Shown here: positions 35,224 to 44,562 of the stretch, piece after piece
Layout of the letters: each line of letters starts with the position of its first letter
Numbering within the stretch: the stretch's first letter is position 1
Origin: a virus
Direction: 5' to 3' (one strand)
Length of the DNA stretch: 64,000 nt
Virus record (IMG/VR): IMGVR_UViG_3300031857_000133
Coordinates: 1 to 64,000 of that record
Translations under genes and position numbers: made by a program
Notes under the pieces: model-generated
What the model was told of the DNA's origin: nothing
The model's input: only the letters and a program-made list of their open reading frames with translations
Database searches by the model: none

Positions 35224-35558
35224 TAGGAAATCTCCAGAACTGAAGCAATAACATCAGCGGAAGATGCTACGGATGTATTTACTGCTAAGTAATCTCCTGC
35301 TTCCAACACAAGTTTTTGATCGCCACCAATAGGCACCAATGCACCACCAGGAGCAATCGTAGCATTCAGAACCAAATATACATTCGGTGCAGCAGCACCA
35401 GCGCACGTTAAAATAACGTTTGCCGCAATTGGTGAACCTGTAATGTTAGCGATTGTCATACCGATAACTGTGGCTTGCACACCAGCAGCAGCCGCATATA
35501 CGTTCTGAGCAGTCGTTCCTGCCGCTTTGAGAACATTGTTTTTAAAATTATTAGCCAT
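35223..35558 (-). CDS. Small beta-structured tail protein
   Basis: This gene encodes 111 residues. The pattern ATVIGMTIANITGSPIAANV, NVYLVLNATIAPGGALVPIG and KLVLEAGDYLAVNTSVA matches the general layout of the small beta family (12471, 30645, 34316), more distantly. It is the first gene after an ATAAATA promoter and has AGAGG before its ATG. Confidence 0.75.
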   Translation of the reverse strand: MANNFKNNVLKAAGTTAQNVYAAAAGVQATVIGMTIANITGSPIAANVILTCAGAAAPNVYLVLNATIAPGGALVPIGGDQKLVLEAGDYLAVNTSVASSADVIASVLEIS

Positions 35559-35580
35559 TAAATCCTCTGTTTTTCTTCAG

Positions 35581-35587
35581 TATTTAT
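35581..35587 (-). promoter_or_regulatory. Late promoter-like ATAAATA before 35223-35558
   Basis: The minus strand reads ATAAATACTG, 22 bases before the ATG with AGAGG in between. Confidence 0.55.
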
Positions 35588-36508
35588 TTAACCTAAGGCA
35601 ATCGCAAACGCAATCGATGAATCAATTGCCGCTGAAATGGTGCCGTAAATTGCAGTATTTGCTTGACCTACCAAAAGTGTAATATTACCTGTGCTTGTAT
35701 TTAAGTTGGCAGCATTAACAGAACCAGCGACACTTAAATCATCAAATCCAAGTGAGTCTAAAGTCGTATTACCCGAAATGGTCAGATTACCATAAATGAA
35801 TGCATCACCACCAATATAAGCATTGCTTGTGATATTTGCTACGGCAATATTACCACCAACAACTAAATTTCGAGTGATATTCGAAGTTGTGCCAGTTACA
35901 GTTAAATTTCCTGGTACGGAAAGTGAACTGGATGATAGATCGATATTTGCAATATTTGCTAATGGCGCAACGATGCTACTACCAACATTCAATGTTGTTG
36001 TGACATTTGCTCTTGTAATATTACCAGATATAGTTACATTTGAAGCAAACGTATTTCCAACAACAACTAAAGTTTGAGCAATATTAGCATTGCCTGCTAC
36101 AGCCAAATCGTTAAATCCAATGGCGTCTAAAGTAGTATTACCCGAAATAGTTAGATTGCCGTATAAGAAAGTATCGCCACCAACAAACAATCTACTTGTA
36201 ACGTTGGCTGAAATTATGTTCGCAATTACATTAGCATTACGTCCAATCGTCAAATCTCTAGGTACCGTTACATCATTATCTAAGAAAAGAACATTAGCAA
36301 GATTTGCTGTGTTTGCCCTTAACGTGTTGATGTTTGCTAGTGTACGAACATTTAGAGAAGCATCAGAACCTTCAATAAAAATTGAAGAGTTGGCATAAAA
36401 TCCACCACTCGTATTGTTGGTTAGATTATTGGCTACCGCCACTAAAGTGGAAGTGGTAGTTAGCCACTCTTCAAAAGTATTGGCTGTTGAAAGTTGATCT
36501 ATTGCCAT
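35588..36508 (-). CDS. Tail fibre-like protein with beta-helix repeats
   Basis: This gene encodes 306 residues. The N-terminus (QLSTANTFEEWLTTTSTLVA) resembles the start of fibre proteins in cyanophages. The body is built of ~20-residue strands such as GGDTFLYGNLTISGNTTLDA and, later, GGDAFIYGNLTISGNTTLDS: a near-identical internal duplication (~115-140 and ~235-260). The end (IDSSIAFAIALG) resembles the terminal AIAMSIVFGG of the giant fibre. Rich in Asn, Ile, Thr and Val, it is probably a beta-helical fibre. Confidence 0.8.
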   Translation of the reverse strand: MAIDQLSTANTFEEWLTTTSTLVAVANNLTNNTSGGFYANSSIFIEGSDASLNVRTLANINTLRANTANLANVLFLDNDVTVPRDLTIGRNANVIANIISANVTSRLFVGGDTFLYGNLTISGNTTLDAIGFNDLAVAGNANIAQTLVVVGNTFASNVTISGNITRANVTTTLNVGSSIVAPLANIANIDLSSSSLSVPGNLTVTGTTSNITRNLVVGGNIAVANITSNAYIGGDAFIYGNLTISGNTTLDSLGFDDLSVAGSVNAANLNTSTGNITLLVGQANTAIYGTISAAIDSSIAFAIALG

Positions 36509-36509
36509 C

Positions 36510-36731
36510 TTATGTTCTCGTTACAAGTTGTTGGAGAAGATTCTTGATTTCTGATATATCTTCTTCTAATTTATTTACTTTATTTTCCAAGTTCTGTTTC
36601 TCTTGTAGTTCTTTTATTTTTTGATCCCTCTCAGCATAATATGCTTGAAATTCTTCACGATCAGTATTCATTAAAACTCCACTTCTCGTATCACGAACTA
36701 AATTTTTCTTTTCTTTAATTTGTACAAACAT
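36510..36731 (-). CDS. Small coiled-coil protein
   Basis: This gene encodes 73 residues. The N-terminal MFVQIKEKKNLVRDTRSGVL is followed by a long charged helix (RDQKIKELQEKQNLENKVNK, LEEDISEIKNLLQQLV) that has clear heptads. I recall similar short proteins next to DUF4815 genes in T4-like aquatic phages, function unknown. It lies two bases after the DUF4815 gene and one base before the 306-residue fibre gene, so it is co-transcribed. Confidence 0.8.
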   Translation of the reverse strand: MFVQIKEKKNLVRDTRSGVLMNTDREEFQAYYAERDQKIKELQEKQNLENKVNKLEEDISEIKNLLQQLVTRT

Positions 36732-36733
36732 GA

Positions 36734-39700
36734 TTATGTCGTCGATAAAGTTGATGCTGGTAAAGCAATTACACGTAATTGCGAAAACTTAGGAACATTA
36801 ACTTTGTCTGTGCCATATAATACGACTTTGATCGCAAACAAAGAGAAGTCTCTATATGTTCCACCACTTGCTGATGTATAAGACAAGCGGTTATCAAAAA
36901 TTCCAGATCCATATGTACCAGGAGCAAACACTAATTCAGCATAATCATACTTATTCGCAGAGACAAAATTGTTCGTTGCTGATCCCTCTGTCATAAGAAC
37001 CCAGTTGTTGTCATCAAAACTTGCTGTATCTGAATCAGACAACACCTTGTAGTAAACAAGAATACCAGAACCAGCAGGACGATAAGCATCCATGTAAACA
37101 CGAAGATCGCCCGCTTCAAAACCAGGAACTAATTGAAGTTTTTTGGTAATGTAACGAACGTCTGAGTTGCCTCCCAATGCTCGATCTTCACCGTTGTAAA
37201 TTGCAGTAGCAGTTACACCGCCGCTGGAATTTAATGTAATAGTTGGAGATGCAATATATCCTGTTCCTGGATTGGTTAATTCAATTCTTGTTAATACACC
37301 ACCCGTAACGATACCAACAGCAGCAGCGCCAGAACCTTGAGCGGGACCTGGAGTTCCTGCTGGATAAGTGAACGTCACTGTGGCATTTCCAGTATATCCA
37401 GAACCACCATTTGTAATTACGAATCCAGTATTCTGTAGTGGGAGAGTATTAATTTTATTTTCAATCGTCAGAAGATTCAAACGAGTTAAATCAATCATCG
37501 GAGAAATATCAGGATTGGTACTTCTCAAAGTTGCTCTTAGCTGGAATGTTGTATTACCAGTTGTTGTACTCAGTATTCTTCTACCGAAGCCATCATCACA
37601 TTCATAGTCTTCATTCGGAACAATTGGTAACAATTGATGTTGGCCACCAGTTTCGACTTCAGACACAAAGTCATATAAAATAGATGTGTTAGCAACAACG
37701 GCATCTGTTGTCATTACTTGCATAACATCATACACCGAGTTAGCACTATATTCTGACATGTCTGCTTCAAAGAAGCCATATCCAACAGTTGAACTGAACA
37801 CACGCTTTTGAATACTAAACATAATATCACTTAACTGTTCCGCTGACCATGTTGAACCATTCTGTGACAAGAACAGTGAGCCTGTGTAGGGCTGTTCAGA
37901 AATCTTCACACTTGTGCGTAAATCTGTAGCGCCGATTTCTGCAATGAAACACTCATAACCATTACTGTTGGATACCAAAACAAATGAGTGTTCGCCCGGC
38001 AACAATAAAATAGGCACATCAAATTTAAATTCGGTATACTTATTCGAATCATTGAGATCGGGTATTGTTGTCAGATTTACCTGATCTGGTGTTAAAGTCT
38101 TTTCAGCATATGGATAAATTGTTGATGCTGATGGATAACCATTTACGACAGGACGAATTTGACAAACCACCGGTGCTGTAGAATCTTTTGTCTTGAAGCA
38201 CACACGAACCGAATCAATCACAATACCTTGTGCGTAAGTATTTGGGTTGATCAAGAATGTTTGTGCTAGGGGGTCATACCATCCAATAACAACGTTTCTT
38301 TGCACTTCAGTAGATGTCGTCGATTTGATCGAAGAAGTTGATGAGGAGAAAGACTCATTTACGGTACTTCTTGTTACAGTTGGCGTAAATACAGTTACCG
38401 CAGTTTCTTGTTTTGTATCAACAATACCTTGAGCATAGAAACTCACATCGCCATTTGTACGAGAATTTTCAATGTTATTAAACTCATCGTCAATTAAACG
38501 AAGAACTTTTTCGCCTGTACGGAAAGTATCTCCAGGTATTAAGAATACGCCAGCGCAAGCACCCTCTTCTGTCGTTTCCAACAAACCAATTGTATAAACA
38601 GAAGTTGTGTCTGGAGTTGTTGCCCATGATCCAGTAATCGTTGCGATTCTTGTACTTGAATCATACGCAGTGATTATGGAAGATTGACCCTTACCTGTAC
38701 CATTTACAATGTACATTCTTTGGCCAATATAATCAGCAGTTTCGGATGCACCGCCAGCACTGAATGCTAATGTAACTGTTGTTGACGTTGCCGCAGCAAC
38801 ACGACCTGTGCTATGATACCAGTTTGTTGCTCTGTAAGTCTCACCCGTCACATTACCTTTTACCCAGATACCATTCGTGGCACATTGATCCCATGAGCCA
38901 AATGATGCCGATGGATTCATATTTGAAATGAATGCATTATTGTTCGATGTGAGAGTTACACCACCAGTTCCAATTACTGTATCTGTGCTTTCTAAAGACG
39001 TAGTTGATGTTGCTTGATAAAAAGTAACTGTCTCAAAATTTGAAAACTGTGTCTGATATTTCAGATTGTTTTCGAACATTTTGAAACGATTTACCTTAGC
39101 AATCTTATCATCAACACTCACATTATCGAAAAAAGCATGTAACGTTGTGAACGGTTTAAACTTTTCAGCAGTAATAAGAACGTTCTTTTCTCTCATGTAA
39201 CTTACAATACTTAAATCAATCAGTCTGTCTCCAAACGACTGTGTAAGTGATTGAGGAACAATTTGAGCAAGAATACCAGTACGTGAAGCATTTAATGTTT
39301 GCGTTTCTCTCACAGTATTCAAGAAAGTTCTTTCTTGATCAGCCAACAATAAGTTACCTTGCCATCTTTGATTCGTATTTGTTACTCCTCCAATCTGAGG
39401 TCCACGGCTTAAAACTTCTTCGGTCGTTGTCCACTGAGTATTCCATGCGCCCCATGTTGTACTTTGGATTGATGACCATGCATCACGTGCCGCTTCTCCA
39501 CCGGAAAGATCGATGTTTTGCGCTTCTAAACGTGTTGTTGATTTCCAAACATCAGATGGCGGATCCAGTTTAATTGTACCAATGTAATTGACAATGTTAA
39601 ATGGATTGATGTTCATTGTCTTAGATGCTCTATTCTGCGACACAAAAGTTGTAGTCGAAGAAGCAAGCATCATTAGCGGACCATTCACCTCAACATTAAA

Positions 39701-42700
39701 GTTTGCTGTTGAATTATTTGAAAATACTCTTGTTGAAGCAATATTGTATGAACCACGGCAAGTACGAGTTACAATATCAATCGCAGCATTAAAATCTGTT
39801 GCTATGATATTTCCTCCATCTCTGTCAACAAACGAATCGACAAAGATGCCATTTTTAGGTCTAGATACGCCAACAGAGTCTCGAATTGTTTTATCACTCT
39901 TATTAATTGTGGCAAGTTCCGCAATTGACAATGAAGTATAAAGTTCTAGATTCTGAATACGTTTGTCTAGATTTCCAATGTCTCTCATCGTATAACGACG
40001 ATTACTGATTGACTGTATCGAAGTTGATGTTGCCGTCGCAAGATATGGAGTATACGACAAAATATACAGCGTCATACAATCATCTGGTTCAGTCGGAACA
40101 ACTGGAGTTAGTGAAGGTGTGCCCTGTAAAATTTGGAAATTTCTATTTTTATTCAGAACGATACGATCAATTCTTGGTAAGTAATATTGATAGTCCGTAA
40201 TAATATCTAATCCGGGTTCAGAAATTTTTGGACCAAGAACTGCTTCGTCCACATTCAAAATAAAATTGTTAGCGTAAGAAAGTAAAGTCGCATCACGACG
40301 AGTCGGTCTAAAATCAAAAAAGTCTTTTAAAAGAATTGTTGTTCCATCTTGTGCTGTAAACGACGGAATTTGTCCATAGTCGATTCCAGATCCACCATTT
40401 TCTTGTGAACCTAATCTTGTATACGAATCTACATCAAAATAACCTGAACCATTTGATGTGAATCGATTATAACGAACGAGCAAAGGACCTCTTGGAGCAT
40501 TTTGTCCGGGTTTTAAAACAATTGCAGACCAATCATAATAAGAATCTTTTTGTCCGGTGTTCAATGTATAACGAGATGTCACATTCGCAGAAGATCCTTC
40601 CGATTTATCAAGGGCATCATAATTCGTGGTGTTTATTGTTGTGCCATTAAAATCAAAAATTGCATTAATCGAATAAACATCGGTCACAAACAGATATTGT
40701 GGTACACCCGCTCTTCTCTGAATAAACGATTCTGCGATAATTGTTTGACCATCATTCGGCGCAATATAGACAGTCGTATTACCGGAACCACCTCCTGTGC
40801 CGAAAACGGACGTAGGTGGGTTACCAGATGTTGGATCAACGAGCTTTGTGTTTGCTTTAACAAATGTTTTTGTCTTTGAAGTTGGATTTGACGCATTTAC
40901 AACAGCATAAATGTTCGCTGTCATATTTGCCCCATCTGTTACTGAAATTGTTCTTGCCGCAGTATCTACAGTGAAGTTTTCAGCAGGAACAGTTCTTCCA
41001 ACTTGATACCAACTTGTTCCAGATGCTGTTGGAATAATTTGGTAATATCTTTGTTTAGCATCAGTAGTCGTAGCACTTTGTAACGATTCGCCAGTACCTA
41101 GGGAAAGTGTTTGTGACACACCCGCAGTAAACGTTACAGTCTGATATAGTCTCTTATATGAATATGAAAAATCAGATATAGTGTTATCTGCGATATTAAA
41201 TTCGCCAATTCTAATAAGAAGAGGCTCGGCTTTGGCTTCTTGTACGGTTACCGGCTGATACAAGCCACCAGTAGTAACGATAGATGTGGGTGGCGCACCA
41301 ACTGTTTCATTTTTAGAGAGTGGTGAAATATTCGCAGAAGCAACTCTATTTGCTCCTGATCTGACAAGCAATGCCTCTACCGAATCGAATCGTGTATCTA
41401 AAATAAAACGATGTCCTGTGCCCACTGCTGCTGAAAAGGGTCTATCAACAGTAGCAGTTCTTGTTGAGCCAACATAATCAGTAATAACTCTTGATACGTT
41501 ATCTCCCGGATTTCCGTTAGGCGCACCACCAACGATTCTTAGAGTTAAACCCTTGTAAATGTCATTGTTTGAACAGAAACCATCCGGGAATACAATAGTC
41601 GAAGTTGATCCACCGGTAGCATTAATACCATATCCACTATTTGAACCAATTGAAGTTGTGTTAATGTCTGTTAGATAAACTTTATAAATGTAGTTATTAC
41701 TTTCAGCGGTGTTACCCGATACACTATAGAATGTGGATAATTTAACTTTTGCGGTACCCATTGTAGTGTTCACAATGTTCGATAAATTCCCGCTGTAAAA
41801 CGCTATTAAACCAGCATTTAAAAGAGATAAATCAACTGTGCCGTACTGATTCGTGGCAAAATTGCCATACATGCCATTTGCGAAAACATAATAACCATAA
41901 TCTGTGCCGATTCTTCGGTTTGATACCGCTTCGGTCGTTCTAGGCTTTGCTATGGTAAAAATAGTAGGTGCAGCGGTCTGAAATTCGTATCCCTTAATGT
42001 ATGCTTTACCGGATGAAAGGCTGATATTAGCAAATGCAGAATTCGATGTGCTATCTGTAACCGCAATTGTAAAGTTTTTGATTACATAATCACCAGATTC
42101 ATCTGATGTTCTTCTTGCCAATTCATCACCAATAGCCGCATAAATTGGAGTCTGTACAACTTTTTGAGGAACACCATTATCAATAATGGCTAATTCAACA
42201 AATCTGGTCAAATCGATACTGTTTAATGGACGATTGTCCAGTGTCATTGTAATTTCATAACGATCTGCACCGGGTGCTTGGAAGTTGGAAGAGCCCTGTG
42301 CTGGATCAAGCAACGATGTATCTTCCGAATAATCAATTAAATCTTCCGAAACAGTGAAGCCGATAATTGAATTACCCTGACGAGTATACTTGTTTACTGC
42401 AACCGATTGTGGTTGTGTTTTAACAAAGAAGCCGTCATAGTAAAATACACCTTCGTTGACAGAAAACGCTTGGCAGTTGCCTGTAGGACTTGATGCTGCT
42501 ACGTTGGCGTAGTAAGTTATTGCCGATGGATCAGTATTTTGAGTGTAAATGGTTTCATCAGCGGAGAATGAATCACCATACAATTGATTGATGATGAATG
42601 TAATAGGCTCACCAGCGTTTGAATCTGCTGCGTAAGACTTTAAAACATATGCTCTTTTTGTATTGGCAGCATTACGGATAGTTTGTTTATCAAAATTAAT

Positions 42701-42967
42701 ATATGAAATATCTTGACTGGAATATGTCGAAGCGATATTGATATAAGCAGTATTTTGAATTACAATTTGACCGCCAGTTACAACTGAACCGGTTTGGAAG
42801 ATGTGGTCGCCAAATTTTTTAATTTGATCTTGAATTATTGTTTGAAGTTGTGTTAATTCACGTGCTTGAACCGCATTACCCGGCTTAAACAGTACACGAT
42901 AATAATTTTTGTCGTCATCAAAATCGTCGTAGTACGGATCAACATTAAAATTTGTAGTTAGTGCCAT
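36734..42967 (-). CDS. Giant structural protein with DUF4815 N-terminus
   Basis: This gene encodes 2077 residues, the longest protein in the window. The N-terminus (NVDPYYDDFDDDKNYYRVLF, KPGNAVQARELTQLQTIIQD) is the DUF4815 signature of large virion proteins in T4-like aquatic phages. Later segments include DFFDFRPTRRDATLL (~895) and QTFLINPNTYAQGIVIDSVR (~1575). At ~1845-1930 there is a GSGYTGN...GTGYIASPTI beta repeat also seen in gp6, gp7-like and gp8-like proteins. The gene follows the gp8-like wedge gene, so a baseplate periphery or fibre-attachment role is likely but not proven. No catalytic motif is seen. Confidence 0.88.
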   Translation of the reverse strand: MALTTNFNVDPYYDDFDDDKNYYRVLFKPGNAVQARELTQLQTIIQDQIKKFGDHIFQTGSVVTGGQIVIQNTAYINIASTYSSQDISYINFDKQTIRNAANTKRAYVLKSYAADSNAGEPITFIINQLYGDSFSADETIYTQNTDPSAITYYANVAASSPTGNCQAFSVNEGVFYYDGFFVKTQPQSVAVNKYTRQGNSIIGFTVSEDLIDYSEDTSLLDPAQGSSNFQAPGADRYEITMTLDNRPLNSIDLTRFVELAIIDNGVPQKVVQTPIYAAIGDELARRTSDESGDYVIKNFTIAVTDSTSNSAFANISLSSGKAYIKGYEFQTAAPTIFTIAKPRTTEAVSNRRIGTDYGYYVFANGMYGNFATNQYGTVDLSLLNAGLIAFYSGNLSNIVNTTMGTAKVKLSTFYSVSGNTAESNNYIYKVYLTDINTTSIGSNSGYGINATGGSTSTIVFPDGFCSNNDIYKGLTLRIVGGAPNGNPGDNVSRVITDYVGSTRTATVDRPFSAAVGTGHRFILDTRFDSVEALLVRSGANRVASANISPLSKNETVGAPPTSIVTTGGLYQPVTVQEAKAEPLLIRIGEFNIADNTISDFSYSYKRLYQTVTFTAGVSQTLSLGTGESLQSATTTDAKQRYYQIIPTASGTSWYQVGRTVPAENFTVDTAARTISVTDGANMTANIYAVVNASNPTSKTKTFVKANTKLVDPTSGNPPTSVFGTGGGSGNTTVYIAPNDGQTIIAESFIQRRAGVPQYLFVTDVYSINAIFDFNGTTINTTNYDALDKSEGSSANVTSRYTLNTGQKDSYYDWSAIVLKPGQNAPRGPLLVRYNRFTSNGSGYFDVDSYTRLGSQENGGSGIDYGQIPSFTAQDGTTILLKDFFDFRPTRRDATLLSYANNFILNVDEAVLGPKISEPGLDIITDYQYYLPRIDRIVLNKNRNFQILQGTPSLTPVVPTEPDDCMTLYILSYTPYLATATSTSIQSISNRRYTMRDIGNLDKRIQNLELYTSLSIAELATINKSDKTIRDSVGVSRPKNGIFVDSFVDRDGGNIIATDFNAAIDIVTRTCRGSYNIASTRVFSNNSTANFNVEVNGPLMMLASSTTTFVSQNRASKTMNINPFNIVNYIGTIKLDPPSDVWKSTTRLEAQNIDLSGGEAARDAWSSIQSTTWGAWNTQWTTTEEVLSRGPQIGGVTNTNQRWQGNLLLADQERTFLNTVRETQTLNASRTGILAQIVPQSLTQSFGDRLIDLSIVSYMREKNVLITAEKFKPFTTLHAFFDNVSVDDKIAKVNRFKMFENNLKYQTQFSNFETVTFYQATSTTSLESTDTVIGTGGVTLTSNNNAFISNMNPSASFGSWDQCATNGIWVKGNVTGETYRATNWYHSTGRVAAATSTTVTLAFSAGGASETADYIGQRMYIVNGTGKGQSSIITAYDSSTRIATITGSWATTPDTTSVYTIGLLETTEEGACAGVFLIPGDTFRTGEKVLRLIDDEFNNIENSRTNGDVSFYAQGIVDTKQETAVTVFTPTVTRSTVNESFSSSTSSIKSTTSTEVQRNVVIGWYDPLAQTFLINPNTYAQGIVIDSVRVCFKTKDSTAPVVCQIRPVVNGYPSASTIYPYAEKTLTPDQVNLTTIPDLNDSNKYTEFKFDVPILLLPGEHSFVLVSNSNGYECFIAEIGATDLRTSVKISEQPYTGSLFLSQNGSTWSAEQLSDIMFSIQKRVFSSTVGYGFFEADMSEYSANSVYDVMQVMTTDAVVANTSILYDFVSEVETGGQHQLLPIVPNEDYECDDGFGRRILSTTTGNTTFQLRATLRSTNPDISPMIDLTRLNLLTIENKINTLPLQNTGFVITNGGSGYTGNATVTFTYPAGTPGPAQGSGAAAVGIVTGGVLTRIELTNPGTGYIASPTITLNSSGGVTATAIYNGEDRALGGNSDVRYITKKLQLVPGFEAGDLRVYMDAYRPAGSGILVYYKVLSDSDTASFDDNNWVLMTEGSATNNFVSANKYDYAELVFAPGTYGSGIFDNRLSYTSASGGTYRDFSLFAIKVVLYGTDKVNVPKFSQLRVIALPASTLSTT

Positions 42968-42977
42968 TTATTAACCT

Positions 42978-44549
42978 TTAAAATCTAACAATAAGTTTGA
43001 TATTTTCAGCTTGACCTTCTGCTCTTGTCGTTTTTGTTGCGTTTTGTGTATAGAGAATATCACCAGAATATGGTTCAAATTCTGGATTTTGAACGGTAAC
43101 AACCAAACGATCCGAAACGCCAGAACTTGCGCCTCTTAAAGGAACACCAGTTCTAAACGTGCCCCTAACATTTGTAAGTCTGACTTGATCAAACGACTGA
43201 TCTAAAACTGAGCCGTGTGCAATTGTATTTGCTGCTGTAGTATCGTTTGGCAATCCTTGATATGCAAACTCATCGATTGAATAATTCGAACCAGCAGTTA
43301 TGGTTAGAACAGTTGCTTGCGAAACGACGGCACTAGCATTTACTGCCGATACGACGGTGTTTTCACCATATTTATGAGGATTCACGAAAATACCATATTG
43401 TCTAAAAGTTGTATTTGCTGGTATTTTTCCGTTTTCTGTCGAATCAATTTCACCAATTCTCGATACTACCATAACACTATTAGCACCAAGTTCTCTTGCT
43501 GGATTGTATGCGTGACCATATTTCATATCACGAATTACACGTACAGACGCATTTGAACCTGTGCCATAAACAAAAGCATTTGCTCTCGAATAATTGGTTC
43601 CGATTGTTGTTACTGTAACTTTAGTTAAAAATCCATTCGCATTAACTGTGGCTGCGGCAACGGCACCTGTCCCATCACCATCGATGTATATACGTGTCGT
43701 TAATGAAATTTGATTTGCTGTTGTATTACCACCACCTGCTGATGTAGTTGCTGTAGACAAGAAGATGTTATTATTTGGCACATCTAATCTTGAAATAAAT
43801 GTTCCTGGTGCAATACCTGTACCAGAAACAATCATGTTGGCAGCAACGTTTGTGGTATTTGCTAAAGTCAGTCTTGTGCATCCTGAAGAGAAAACAGGAA
43901 GAACTGCTACGTTATTTTCATAGAAGCCAGAACCTGTATTTTCAACAACGATTGTTGTAAGTTCGCCGTCAACAACTCCAATTAAATTTATTCCATAGTC
44001 CAATTGATTTGTGCTTGATGGCGCTGGAATCCAATCGTCTGCCAAAAATTTATTCGATGGCTTAACATTAAACATGTACTTCCAAATGTAACCATCAGAA
44101 GTGGCAATATTACCATTAGATGATGTATAATCACCCGTTGGCTCGACAGTAGAGTTGGCAGATGCGTTATTTGAAAGACATTTGTAAACGTTTCTTTGAG
44201 ATGTAAAAACATACATCGGTCTAACGTTGAGTGATGTGTTTCCTGTTAATAACTCATCCAAATCGATCAAGTCATCATACTGTTTGTATTTTGTATTTGA
44301 AGTCCAAGAAAATTTAGGTATGACAAGTTCAACGTCATTGCCAGTAATCTTCTTGGCAGCAATCATGTTTTCCCATGCAAGTTTCTCATCATTCACAGAA
44401 TCTACGATTGAATTTGGGACGTTTTCGTCAAAATAAGGTAAATGATTGCCAATAAAAACGTAGCCAATTTCTGGCGCAGGCTCATAGAAAGATTCTTTGA
44501 ACTGAACCGCAGAGATATATGGTATTTTTTTAGTTGTAACTGAAGTCAT
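42978..44549 (-). CDS. gp8: Baseplate wedge subunit, gp8-like
   Basis: This gene encodes 523 residues; T4 gp8 has 334. The N-terminus matches gp8: SAVQFKESFYEPAPEIGYVF, IGNHLPYFDENVP, WENMIAAKKITGNDVELVIP and VYKCLSNN (~125), with DGYIWKYMFNVKPSNKF (~153-169). Residues ~200-330 carry an insertion of shared beta repeats (VVENTGSGFYENNVAVLP, TVTTIGTNYSRANAFVYGTG) not in T4 gp8, explaining the length. It lies in T4 order after gp7. No Shine-Dalgarno is seen; an ATAAATA motif stands six bases before the ATG. Confidence 0.88.
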   Translation of the reverse strand: MTSVTTKKIPYISAVQFKESFYEPAPEIGYVFIGNHLPYFDENVPNSIVDSVNDEKLAWENMIAAKKITGNDVELVIPKFSWTSNTKYKQYDDLIDLDELLTGNTSLNVRPMYVFTSQRNVYKCLSNNASANSTVEPTGDYTSSNGNIATSDGYIWKYMFNVKPSNKFLADDWIPAPSSTNQLDYGINLIGVVDGELTTIVVENTGSGFYENNVAVLPVFSSGCTRLTLANTTNVAANMIVSGTGIAPGTFISRLDVPNNNIFLSTATTSAGGGNTTANQISLTTRIYIDGDGTGAVAAATVNANGFLTKVTVTTIGTNYSRANAFVYGTGSNASVRVIRDMKYGHAYNPARELGANSVMVVSRIGEIDSTENGKIPANTTFRQYGIFVNPHKYGENTVVSAVNASAVVSQATVLTITAGSNYSIDEFAYQGLPNDTTAANTIAHGSVLDQSFDQVRLTNVRGTFRTGVPLRGASSGVSDRLVVTVQNPEFEPYSGDILYTQNATKTTRAEGQAENIKLIVRF

Positions 44550-44555
44550 AAATTA

Positions 44556-44562
44556 TATTTAT
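44556..44562 (-). promoter_or_regulatory. ATAAATA motif 6 bases before gp8-like gene
   Basis: The minus strand reads ATAAATA overlapping the gp7-like start region's neighbour stop; it would place a late transcript start about one base before the ATG at 44549. No ribosome binding site is visible. Confidence 0.3.
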